Shown here one piece after another: positions 44,701 to 56,116 of a stretch of 64,000 bases of DNA. Origin of the DNA: Verpa conica (Eukaryota; Ascomycota; Pezizomycetes; Pezizales; Morchellaceae); assembly GCA_033030425.1 (NCBI GenBank), contig JAUFSD010000007.1, positions 1,550,001 to 1,614,000 on the forward strand, read 5' to 3'. The position numbers were made by a program, and so were the translations under genes. The notes under the pieces are model-generated. The model saw only the letters and a program-made list of their open reading frames with translations, was not told the DNA's origin and searched no databases. Position 1 is the stretch's first letter. Every line of letters begins with the position of its first letter.

Positions 44701-45481
44701 TTTCCTTCAAATGGTAGGTAGGGTATTAGAAGTAGAAAAAGCCTCTAGAGGCCATCGAGGGGTTGGCCCCGAAGAAATTACAATAGCGAAAAAAATGATG
44801 AAAAGTATAATGAGAATTAAAGAAACATGAGCAGAAGTAAAAAAATCGAGGTTTTGGATTCAATTTCGCTCCTGACCCGCCTGCTCTGCTCAATAATGAT
44901 TTCCGTCACTCCCAGAAAAACAATTCCCCCCAAACCCCCCCAACTCTTTCCCCCCAGCTAATCCCGAAGACATCCAAAGATGCGTGACTATCCGCCAAAC
45001 TATTTAGTATATAGATGTAAAGAAATTGAGGGAATAAGGGTGAAAAAGAAATGAAAAATACGCTCAAATGATAGTAGAACACAGATACAAATGCCCACAG
45101 CTGCAGATGCGAAAAATAAAATAAAATAACCAAACAAAGCAGAATGCGTCAAACGACAAAGGAAAAGACTTATAAAGAAGCCCAAAGCGAAGATTTTAAA
45201 AAAAAATGAACAAAAAAGGTTTCAAATGACTAAACCGACCCAGTGCTTCCCCCTAATTTTTCCCATGTCCTTTTGATTATTTTCAATTTATGCCGATGAA
45301 TAAGAACTTTTGCAATTTCGGAGACTCGGAAGAGATGATAGAGACGCTGATTTTGAAGGGTATACGCGGTAGTATGGACGAATGTTGGCCTTCTTTTTTT
45401 TTTAAAAAAAAGTGATAATAGTTTAAAAATAAAAGGTTCGCGTATTAGAAGTAGCCGTGAAAAAGATTATCCAATTTGAAG
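38786..45481. other. 6.7-kb gene-free region between convergent PNG1 and cyclin genes
   Basis: No reading frame with a recognisable domain on either strand. Visible content: a 24-nt near-perfect palindrome (39131-39154); T-rich UTR-like sequence to 39750; an imperfect hairpin (ACGCAT...GCACG/CGTGC...ATGCGT, 41422-41458); (ATT)n at 41801-41820; (CA)n at 43156-43174; TATATA runs at 43278-43302; (GTTTTT)n at 43493-43517; purine runs (43600-43980) and A-rich blocks (44320-45440). Most frames here arise from these simple sequences. Confidence 0.5.
39131..39154. repeat. Palindrome with 11-bp arms and 2-nt centre
   Basis: CCAACCTCTTT (39131-39141), CC, AAAGAGGTTGG (39144-39154): arms are perfectly complementary and pairing resumes with flanking GCC/GGC after one unpaired base. 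It lies about 350 nt after the PNG1 stop codon; it could be a transcript 3'-end hairpin, or a cruciform-prone site. Confidence 0.7.
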
Positions 45482-46691
45482 TCACGAAAGATATTGAGGC
45501 GTTACATCCATCTGGCTTGAGGACACAAGATCCTCATCCAAGTAATATCCACCATTAGGTGACACAGGGGGCGTAATGTATCCTATAGGTTGTGATGACT
45601 GGCTCTTCTGAGGGGTCATGCAATTTGCGTCATGCTTCCTTTCCTCGATGGCACCTTTTGATGCTTCATATAGCTCCTCGGATGGTGGCGTGGGAGGTCC
45701 ACGCGCGTTCCTAGCAATCGCTGCCTGGCGGGCCATGAAATCTTCAAGAATCGTTGATACACATGCATATTCAGGGCTAGAGTACTTCCGTACAAGGATT
45801 TGGGAAGGCCTGTGAAGTTGTTGAGATAGGAGAACTACCACAGTAGTATCATATTTCCCAGCCCAATCCGAGTGACGAGGGATAGTCCGACCCAGAATAT
45901 GGCGTGCAAGAGCCAGCGAAGACCTTGCCATGACTGATGGTCGTGTGCTGACAAACTCCTTGTGGAAAAGTGCTATTTCTGAAAGATACCTGGCCATACA
46001 CTCCACCTCAGGGTCGTAGTTAACCTCTTGCAGAACCATTTGCAGAAAGCTGTCCACAGTAGGGTGCCCAACAACCCAGCCTAAAGTCTGAAGAACGTGC
46101 CATTCCATCTGAATAAACATATCCTCGTCGTAGAGATTGCAACACATCGCCTTCAATTCTCGAATCGTTGGCACTCGGTCCTTCTTATCACCATACTTGG
46201 CAGCGATGAGCATTGCTGCACACCCAACCAATTGGTAGTGGCGCTTATAAACAACTCGTTTTGAGCAATACCTGTCCAAGAGATTGACGGTGAGGAAGAG
46301 TGTATCCGGTAATAATTGGAAAGCTGTGTGGGCCTCGATGAGAAAGTCTAGTAGGTATGGTCGCATGAACCATTGAATCTCTGTCTGAATATCGATGCTG
46401 GCAACATCCGGCAAGGTTTCGGCCTAAAGTACGAGATAAAATTAGGGGGTCAGGTCAGAAAATACCCGCCATCGGAGGGGGGTTACTGACCTCCATGACC
46501 TCCATATGGTCTAAAATATCTTCTTGGTACTCTTCGGTAACCATCCGGGACATCTCATCAGCAATCTCCATTTGAGTTTCGGCATCGATACGGGCCTTCT
46601 CTTGTCGCTGTTTGCGGGCAGCATAGATTCCGTCCCGTTCCGATTCAGCCGACTCCACGAAGAAGGAATCACAGGTTGAGTGCCACGCCAT
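45482..46691 (-). CDS. G1/S-type cyclin (380 aa)
   Basis: Minus-strand exon 1 is 46691-46491, a 67-nt intron 46424-46490 (donor GTCAGT), and exon 2 46423-45482 (1143 nt in frame). The N-terminal 67 residues are charged and helical (ARKQRQEKARIDAETQMEIADEM) with EEYQEDILDHMEVME entering the cyclin box. The box holds RPYLLDFLIEAHTAFQLL, LFLTVNLLDRYCSKRVV, LVGCAAMLIAAKYGDKK and ELKAMCCNLYDEDMFIQMEW, followed by a second cyclin fold. The C-terminus is rich in Ser/Thr-Pro sites (PPTPPSEE, MTPQKS, ITPPVSP) and acidic residues, typical of unstable PEST tails phosphorylated by CDK. It most resembles the Cln/Puc1 class of G1 cyclins in filamentous ascomycetes rather than B-type cyclins: no destruction box is seen near the N-terminus. 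Confidence 0.85.
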
Positions 46692-49600
46692 GATGATTAT
46701 GATAGGGGTATATTAGAGAGTGGACGTCGAAAATTCGAATCTTCCGTAATGAAGGGCTATGCAAAGACTAAAAGCGTCGCTGCAAAAAGAAAAGATCGGA
46801 AGTATTTCAAAAGAACGACAAAAATGAAGGACAAGAAGGAAAAAAATATCGAAGATGACTAGAGAGTGACAGGATGACCGCTAGAAAGAGGGTGCCTCTC
46901 TAACCAAGACTAATCACGGAGGATGAGAATCGGATATTAAAGGTTTCTAGAGATGGATTTGTTAGCTTGCCAATGACATTGACCAGAGTGAGGGGGGGGG
47001 AAGGGAGAGGGACAGTGCATATGGACTGGGTCCATACCTTTGGGAGAAACAAAGTAGTGGAGCAAGAAGGAATGCCTTTTCGGATACAGCGCGTCAGGAG
47101 GACCCGTGTGATAGATAACCCCTTACTCAAAAACCCCGTGGACCTGCGTTAAAACAGACGAGAACAACCGACAATGCTCTGCAAGAATGGGTAATTTTGT
47201 AGATGCAGAAGAGCCTTTCCTCACTCAGAAAAATAACGAGCTAACGTCTCTGAGGAAGCGCAGGCTACCAGATGCGAACCTGAATGATGGATCAGGGGGG
47301 GGGGAGGCGCAAGGGCAAAGGACGGGGTGCCGAGAGATAGAAGACTGGACAGGTCACGGGAATGACTATGCGGAGCCGACCTGTGTCTGAATCGCCTAGA
47401 AGGTTGAGGTTCTCGAAGACCTAGATGGGGGAGTATTCGGAAAGGAGTAGAAAATGAGTGATCGGAAAGAACGTGGGAGTCTGTTGATGCAACCAGGGGG
47501 ATAGGGGACGGCTGGTTAGCAAGAGCGAGACTCAAGATACAGGGAAATGAATGAATGAATGAAAGAGTGGAAGCCCGAATGCGAAAGACAGACTGGCAGA
47601 GTTTATTCAGAGTGGAACATGAACGGGGAGGGTTGTCTGTATTATTTGCAGTATTCAAGGCGGGATTCCCAGCGCAGCAGCCCAGGGGGGGGGCGCGGCG
47701 GGCCCGTGGTACATACGGCTCCTGAATGACGAGAGAAAAGTGCCTCGGGCATACGGCCAGAGGCACACATCCCAACAAGCCAACGCAGCTCAATCAACCA
47801 CTGATAAATGGACTCAAGGAATTCCCAAGGGCATGGTTGGGCTGATAGATTGGTCACCTCCTTCTTTGGACATTGACACTGCGCTTCACAATCGCGATAC
47901 TGGGGGCTTGCGCAACCTGCGGCCATAGATAGACAGGCCTTAGGCAGAGGGGAATGAATAGCAGCCAAAGAGACAAATGGAAATGGAAATAGAAATAGAA
48001 AGAAAAAAAAAAAAAAGACCAAGATAATTCCCGTCGAGAAACAGTACCGAGAAACAATAAGATCCAATAACTAGAAAAGGAGAATGGGTTTCACTGACAG
48101 TTGAGGAGATTATGAGTATTTCACAGGGGAAATCTAAGAAAAGTGACAGGTAGTCGCTTTCCACCAAACTGCATCCGCCAACAATGTCCGATTTGACTAT
48201 TCCAGGTCGAGCTTCACCAGCAGACGACGGGGAAAAAGAGACTTTTGCTGTATGTGCGCAGATCACACCGCCTATGGTTGACGGAGGAGATGAGAATGTT
48301 GAATGTGTATGAGGGAGAGGATGTCGACCCGGTTCGACAGAATTGGCTCGAGGACACACGAGGGAGAGATCAGTGCCAGTCTGGAATATACTCTAGCACC
48401 TTCAACTCCGTCTCGAAGTTCAATCGATTGGAAAGACCTGCCGGGCGGGGGGGAGGATAAGGGAGTAGGGCGGGGGGGAGATGGGGGAGAAGAGAAAGGA
48501 AAGACTGCGAGATTTCTCCTTCCGACTGGGGTTTCAAACACTACCTACATAAATACACACAGGTACTATGAGGAAAGGATTACTTTATTTAATCTATCCG
48601 TCGAAGAAGAGCACGCCGCTAGAAATGCATACTACCACCACCCAACATATCCGTTTACAAGCTTACCCCAACTCCATGATGTATTTCTTTCCCCGAAGAA
48701 ATCGTCGTGGTGAGGCAAGCAAGCAAGCACGCAGGAGGTGGGCGAAGGGGGGTGTGAATACAACTGTTTCGCTTCGCAAAATAGTAGCTGACCAGCCCTG
48801 CCGGTTAGACTCCGCGGTTCACTCCCACAAGTCCATCGCGTCTTCCATTGTATTTTGTGCGGAGGACATGGACAGGGAGCAAAGGGCATCAGCGAATCAC
48901 CATCGGGGGGCAAGACAGTGTACCTAGCTGACTCGTGTCAGGTTAGATAAATCCGCCGTCCAATGGAGTTTTGTACCAGCCTTCTTCCGTTTCTCCCTTG
49001 CTCTTCTCCTTTCCCAGTCCCAACTGCATCTTCAAATTGTGCAGCGATACGCATGCCGGGGGTATGGTATGTAAGAGGGTAGGTAGGACACGCACGAGTC
49101 CGTCTGCAGCATTGAGCACGCGTATTGATTCAAACACGGAGAAGCACAGCTTCTGTGTGGATACAAGATACCGGTATGTCATTCCCAAACCTTCTCTCCT
49201 CACGTTTCTTCCTATATGAAGTTCCCTAGGGCATGACTTCCCTCGGTAAGAGGACCTGCTGGATCCATGAGAGTTGTGATCAGATTAAGTATACCAAGGA
49301 AACCGGTATATGCACAGGACGGATTGCAGTTGCCGGCGATTCGGCGAATTAATGGTCCTTTTAGTTGCTAGTGGGCTCCCTGGCTATGTATGCCATCTCT
49401 ACTTCTGGTTCCTTCCCGTCTCGAAAACTGGCATGGCGATCCTTGCTTTCTACTATGGCTGGTGGAAGCCGAATAGAGGCAGAAAGGTGGCTTAACTACG
49501 AATGATTGGTGGTGTGGTGCGTTGGCAGGCTTCGACTGCTTGACTGCTAGCCTCACGAGATGAATCTGCCGACTGAGCATCTCGGATTCTGGCGTCGCAC

Positions 49601-52600
49601 AGGTTAATCCTGTGTTGAGGCAAAAAAGAAAAGCCCCATGTTGGATTCCCCTTGTCTGATTCGGCTTGCTTCTGGCTCATTCACCCACCATAGCCCGGTC
49701 GTTCAGCTTGACCGTTCCACGACGCATGGTCTTCGCCGCCGACTTCTTCGATCACAAACGTCATGTCTCTTGCCAAGCCAGGATTGGAGAAAGGTCCAAG
49801 ACAGCCATCAGCCACAGCCACGCTTTGGCCTCTGGTAATGGCTATTCCGATGTGCCCTACAAGTGTTTCAAGTTTCGTCTTTTTCTGCAAACTTGGAAAA
49901 TCTGATCATCCATAATCCATGGTCTCTGGCAAGTACCGCACTAGCGGCGGCTAGAAATAATATATTTAGCGATGCCGGCCATCTCAAGCCCCAGTGTGAA
50001 GCTCTAAAGTCATTAAGAATGAGGATCCACGCTGGGGAAAAGTGGAGTATAATTGAGTGGAAAGTCTATCAATAATCAGGCTCGGTTTGAACGTCGCGTA
50101 CCTGCTTCATCTCAACGCGCGCGAAAGGCTAGATGGTGTTATGCAGCACCGTAAAGACACACACACCTATCGCTAAAGTCATGAAGATCACAAGAACAAT
50201 AATATCTGGATTAATGCAGCCCACTGACCACGTCAGTCAATGCCCTGGGCAAAAAGTATGTTTATCAAACAAAACGTTTTGTGTATCAGAATATCAAAGA
50301 GTAAATAATAGAGTCATCAGTGCAAAGAACAGAGAGGAAGTGTTCGATACAGAGTATCTTTCTTGCCTTAATGGATGCGCCCTTTACAGGCTCCTGCATT
50401 TGATATGCATTGTATCGCCGACTCCGCGCATCTCTAACGAATCGGACAACATCAGGATCAGCCCCACGCCATCACGGTCGACTATCGTCATGCAATAGGT
50501 ACATATAATTTAAGATATATCGACCTTTGGTTCATCGGGCTGCAGCAAAGACAGTAGTTGCTGATCCACCAACCTCAGCTCGTCAAGAGACGTCAATCGC
50601 AGGTGGGGCCACCAAGCGGGACTTGATAACTTCTGACGCGAAGACGCGATATCAGGTTGTTTGTTTACCGAGTTCATGCCTAAATCCACAAGGTATTTAA
50701 TCACGTACTTTAAATAGCTTCACACCCACACGTGCCCGCGCGCCCCGCAAAACGTTAAACGTAGCTTGTGGCTTGTGTTCCTGGATACGCTAGTCTGAGT
50801 CTTGTCTTGCACACCGCATAAGGCGTGCGCGATATCATATCTTGACCGCATTTTTGTGGGAGGCCTTTGACAGGAAAGTGCCAAGAGCGAAAGGCTCGGA
50901 TTACTATCATAGTGGCTTGATCATATTATCATATTGAGGCTTGGGCAAAAATCTTGCCACCAAGTTCAACCAGGGTTTAGTAGATTCCCTGCGTTCCCGA
51001 ATCTCGTCTGGCATTGCATCTCGGAAAGACCCTTTTCTAGCTTAATGACATAACCAAGAACGGTATATTCAACAGCCAGTAAAAATTTAATCAATAGAAT
51101 AGCCGCGCCATGAATATACATGAAGCAGGTCTTGAAAACTATTAAATATCCAGTCACAAGGAGTCATACTCCTAAGCACATTTTTCGTACCGGCGCGCCG
51201 CGCTTCCTTTGAAAGCTAGACTTCCAGGTATTGCATTTTTTGCTGGGAATACAAAAAACTGTAGGCAAGGATCCTGGTATCGCGGCTCTGCTCCAATTGC
51301 GGGTCTAAGATCGTCGATCATTGGGACTGCGTGCAGTGTAACAATTGCTTTCGGCAGTGACTCTACTCTGATTCGGTAGGTAACGGATTGCTCGGTTGCC
51401 TGGAGGTAGTGTAATTACAGTTTTCACGACAAACTCCCCCCCTAAAAAAAATAAAAAAAAATAAAAAACATGGTTTATTTCTACATTTGCTGACTGTTTC
51501 AACCTTTAAAATGCAATGCAGCCTGCAGAGGCGAGACGTCATGACTCACGAATAGAGGAGAAGGACACCAGCAGAGAGCGGATATGCATTCATTGCATTC
51601 TAGGAGGCTTGGTGGTTGAAAGAGTGAGCAACTCCTGCAGCCCGGAACCTAATGAGGGTTCAAGACATGAGGGGTTCTCTTGTCCGTGACTCGACTCCGG
51701 TGAATTATTGACATGTGCTGATTAAAAGCGATCGCGAAAGTTCCCACCCCCCAATTAATCCGCTAGAAGCAATAATCTCTCAAAAAAAAATTAGAGAATA
51801 CACATTTCTGATTCGAGAACATCTTTGGTATTTTATGATTCGTAGATAAGTACATGTAATGTGCCATATTCGCCTCCCAGGGCTCGACAGGGAATCCTTG
51901 TCCGTCTCTTTGAAAACTAAACTGCGTTTATATTAAAGGAGCTAACCATCTGAAATGCAAGTATCTGGTAGGTAGAAATATTTGAACTAAACATATTTGA
52001 TCTTAAGAAGTAAATCTCAGTTATCATTTATTTATTTAGAACGCCGATATATCACACGGATATGCATTACATCTAGCTTTTAGGAAATAGGCCTGTCTTG
52101 TTACGTACTCCATCAAGAAGATCAAACGGCACCAAAACATGTGATCACTGGAAAGAAAAGAAAAAAGAAAGTGATTTTGGGCATGGTAACATTAGGATAA
52201 AGGGTACTCAAGGTATGATGGAGGCTTAAGCTCAGCTGATTTCTTGTAGGCTTAACTTCTAAGTAGATATTGCCGTATATGTGCAGCAGAGACAGACCAT
52301 ATTAGGTAGCACCTAGTGCAGCCTGTCAACCTAGTTTCATCGATGCTTTTCTTCCGGTCATCATCCCGTTTACTGTTCCGCTAATTTGGGATTTTATATG
52401 ACCTGTAGTATGGAAGCCGGTACTCTGGGGTGCTTGGGGGTACGTGGGGAAGTGGTTACTCCCGAGATATTTTTTAAATAGCTTATTGATGCTCATCTAG
52501 CGCAAAGTAGTACCAGATACCAGGTCATAAGGTATCACTCGCGATGACATGCATCTCTAGGTTGGAGTCCAACGTGGGAGTTATCGTATTTAGCGCCACT

Positions 52601-55104
52601 GGGCCAGTTTACACAGAAGGTTATAACTCCTACCGGGCTATACTGCTGGTTTTGTCTGCTTGACTCACGATTTCAGTGGCCCATTAGCCGGCACCTATAC
52701 ATTGCAATGATATGTCGTAATCTCCTCTCAGTAACAAATACGACTCCCGATATATCCCGGATAATGAGATCCATCTAGAAATTTCACTCTTGCCACAGCC
52801 AAGTGACAGTGTCTGCGTGTGAGTCCACCCACACTTTCATCGGCGAGTATTCACTCGCTGTGGATAGATTAGTTATACTCCTTGACCTTGGTCAGGACGT
52901 TAGAAATAATATCTCGTACATGGCGCCAGAATAGTGATCTTCCTTTCCTAGGCTGCTGATTTATCCAAGTCCAGAAAAAGCAGGGCTGCAGCCTGCAGGG
53001 GAAGGAAGTGGCCAAAAAAGACGTACACGCTAACACCATGGGGATTCCCAACTCAACTTGATAGCCAGTTGAGCTTCGGTAGCCGACACCCGTTAGCCAA
53101 AGATTGTAGTATTATCCAACTAAGAGACGTAGCAGATGTCAGATACAGGTAAATGTCATCTTTCGTAATTATGAGGTAGGTAAGTTTCCTCAGGATTAGA
53201 GACTACAAGAAGCCATCCGATTTGAACATGGTTTCCACAGAGCCCCCCCGGTGACTGTAGATATCTCTTCCATAGGCAGGAGATACTCAGGTATGAACCT
53301 TCCGAATCGTATCACTCCTTGAGAGATATTCAAGTCTGGGAGGGTTGCCTAGCAAGAAGCAAGAAACGAACAGCCAACTCCTTGCAGGCTTGATGATGAT
53401 ATATATCAGCTGATATCTCCAGTTTTCCCAATCACTGAGAATTACAGTCTTATTTGAATAAAACAGGTGCTGGAAGACTCGAGAAGTCCTAGGGGGAGTC
53501 CGTCCAGAGAGAGAAAAGGGTTCCGTTCGCCTAAATCACCCATATTCCCCATCTTCGTCCGCGCGTTCTGTGTTTGATTCGGAGAAGAAAGCTTATAGCT
53601 ATCACATACGTGTCTCCAATAGAGTAGTTGTCTGTGTTTTTTCCCCCTCCCTAATCCACCTCTCATGACGATCCTTGACCCCGCGACAAAACAAGCGTGC
53701 TGCGGGTCATAAGTGGTAAGAGGAACCCCTCCTCACTATTGCTGGCTTGTTCGGCACGTTGCCGAACATGCAGAAGCCCCGAGGGTTAGACCTTGTAATA
53801 TCCCTCCCTCCACGCCCCCCCGCTAGAATAGTCCGAATCGGTGGCCTCGGATATGTTCGGAGCAGTTAGTGGGTCGAGTCGTAATGCCGACGGGGTTTCC
53901 TTGACTACTTTCTTACGACCTCTTGTCCTTTGACTAAAAAAGTTATTTTCCATTATTCCGTCTCTCATTCATATTCGGTTTACTGACTTTCGTAGGGTCC
54001 TGACGCGTGTTTCGTTTGCCGGATCTGGTGTTCATTTCGTGAATAGACCCGCTCAGCATCCTTAATTCGGAAATTGTTAGCATTAGAGCCTCATTTTTTT
54101 TTTCTCGCCTTCCACATTCAACATCAACGTACCCGAATTTCCCAAAGGTTTCAAAGTTTCGCTGTTGGGGGAAGCCGGCCTTAGTTGTGGATTGAAGTCT
54201 GGGCCTCATCCATGGGGTACAACGTTGCAGGTTGTTGTTGGCGGCGTAGGGGACGGGTTACAAAAATTCGAGGTTGGAGGGGGGCAATAGCCTTGGCGAG
54301 GTTCTTGGCAACATGTCTACTTATTAGGCACAACCCCTTGCTTTTTCAGATATGTTCCCCCTGAACCATTCAAAATCCAGCTGGCGCTGAAGTATTACAG
54401 AATAAAAAGCCTCTTGCGAAGAAACCTCACCCATCGAGGTTTCCAGCAGGAGGTTTTTCCAACAAAGTCGAGATAACATACCTAGACTAGAGCACAGCTG
54501 GGGTAGTCCCCCCCTCTCTCTTACCCCCCCGGTAAGGGCTCAATGGGTATCGGCATCTCAACATGGCATAAGTGTGGAGTTGCCTCTGTGTCCATGTAGG
54601 TGTGCGACTGTTCGAAAACCGAAATAGAAAGTTCTACGTATGTAAAGTTAACCCCTTCCTCCTACAAAGGTTTCAACAAGCGTTCTAGATGGCTGACTTA
54701 TTCCGGAAGGTCCAGGCAGTAGGACAATCATTGATCCGAGCCATGGGTTTGTTGGCAGGGCGGTATTACGAACTCCCTTTAGGTGACACTAATGCACCAA
54801 GACAGATGTAAGACATTGTGTTTTACGGTTGAACTTTTTTTAAAAGAGATATATCAACTATATCAAAGACGCATGATGGGGTCTAAAAAGATTTAGGTAA
54901 CAAACATACAAGTCTTTAATGTCACTCTCATTACAAAAATCCGTGGAAGGTATTAAGTCGTCTAAAGCGAACAGGGAATCAAAAAAAGAAAAGAACGCGC
55001 GACCACCTCCGCTTTTTTTTTAAAAAACAATAGCTCATAAAAAATCCGATCCCCGCATTAAAAAAACAAAAACCAGATACACCTCCCAAATATTTAAGGC
55101 ATAC
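46692..55104. other. 8.4-kb region upstream of the cyclin gene, no supported gene
   Basis: It starts with the cyclin promoter/5' leader (46692 to about 49000), which holds (GAAT)n at 47546-47562 and GGAAAT-type repeats near 47980. No frame on either strand shows a domain. Items examined and not called: minus frame 50510-50704, three consecutive minus frames 53442-54209, and a 40-codon plus ORF 54689-54811. A 9-bp hairpin lies at 53748-53768. From 51700 to 54600 composition is TA-rich and resembles degraded repeats. Confidence 0.45.
53748..53768. repeat. Perfect 9-bp hairpin with 3-nt loop
   Basis: TGTTCGGCA (53748-53756), CGT, TGCCGAACA (53760-53768). It is in gene-free DNA and its function is unknown. 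It could be a palindromic binding site for a fungal zinc-cluster regulator or a remnant of a foldback element. Confidence 0.6.
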
Positions 55105-56116
55105 TTATTCGGTCTTGGATGCTCTCCTCTCGGCCTTGACTTTCTCGCTCCAGGGGAAATGAACAACCTATACCGGTCATTAGCATGGAATTGATTATCA
55201 GGACTCATGGGGCGGTAACTTACAGGAATTGTGAAGAAGCTGTTGGAGCTCTCGGCGATACCCGCAAGGGCGTTCCACCAGGCGATGAAAGCAGTAATGA
55301 GACCAAAGATACCGGCAGCCTTCTCAACGGGGAGATTTGTGGCACCGTCGACAAGGTTGAAGTGGGAGATGGCAAGGAGCAAGAAGGTGATGTCGAGGAA
55401 GAAGAACAAGCTGAAGAAAGCAAGGGTTGACTTCAGGGTGCAGAAGAGGAGGATTGTTGTGAAGATGAACCAACTACGGATGAAGATGATTAATTTTTTT
55501 GATTGTTTGGGTCTCTTTTACCGGTGGTGAAACTTACGCGATAAGGTAGAATCCAAGCGCGGAGTGCAGTGCCGCGGTATCTTCATAAGCAGCTGCAATG
55601 CCGAACCCGCCAGTTTCAATCATTGCATAACTAATCCAGAAACCACCATAGGATGAAAGCGCGGTAGCTCCGAAAGTGTCTAAGGTTTATGTGAGTCAAA
55701 ACTCCAATTTAAATAAGTTGATATGTAATCATTCACTTACTTCCGACAGCCATCTCCCACATACCAGCAAGAAGCTGGATCAAACCACCATAAGCATAAG
55801 CCAAGCCGACGACAATGTTAGGAACGGCAACGCCTCTGGTATTCGCATTTACAAGAGAGAGGACGAAGGTTGTCAATGCAAAAGCGCAAAGACCCAACGG
55901 CGCCGGGTTGGCGAACTTTCGGAAGCTGGGCTTGTAAGGACCGGGCTGGAAAGCACCACCGAATGCCGGAAGCATAGTACCGTCAACAACAGCTCCATTA
56001 AGAGCAACCCCATGACCAAAGCCGTTTGCGCCGTTCTGATGCCGAGCACCGTAGCTTTCAAGATCACTCGACTGCTTATGGCTGCTATCGTGTGTGGTAT
56101 CTGTAGGGGCCGACAT
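55105..56116 (-). CDS. GPR1/FUN34/YaaH family acetate transporter (276 aa, 4 exons)
   Basis: Minus-strand exons: 56116-55741, 55679-55538, 55473-55224, 55167-55105 (831 nt in frame; introns 61, 64, 56 nt). The N-terminal 65 residues are hydrophilic and cytosolic. The family signature [18 protein letters not shown] starts at residue 70. Six membrane segments follow: around [45 protein letters not shown] with FGIAAAY, a segment in [35 protein letters not shown] and [18 protein letters not shown]. The short last exon encodes [20 protein letters not shown]. This is the plasma-membrane acetate/proton carrier family (S. cerevisiae Ady2, A. nidulans AcpA), usually induced by acetate and repressed by glucose. 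Which paralogue it is cannot be decided. Confidence 0.92.

Noticed and set aside
50510..50704. 64-codon minus-strand ORF with LDELRLVDQQLLSLLQPDEP
   Set aside because: Possible lone exon, but no adjoining exons or domain could be found.
53442..54209. Three consecutive minus-strand ORFs that could be exons of one gene
   Set aside because: No in-frame GT...AG junctions join them and no domain is recognisable.
54689..54811. 40-codon plus-strand ORF (MADLFRKVQAVGQSLIRAMG...)
   Set aside because: Composition is protein-like, but the length is within chance and no neighbour or motif supports it.
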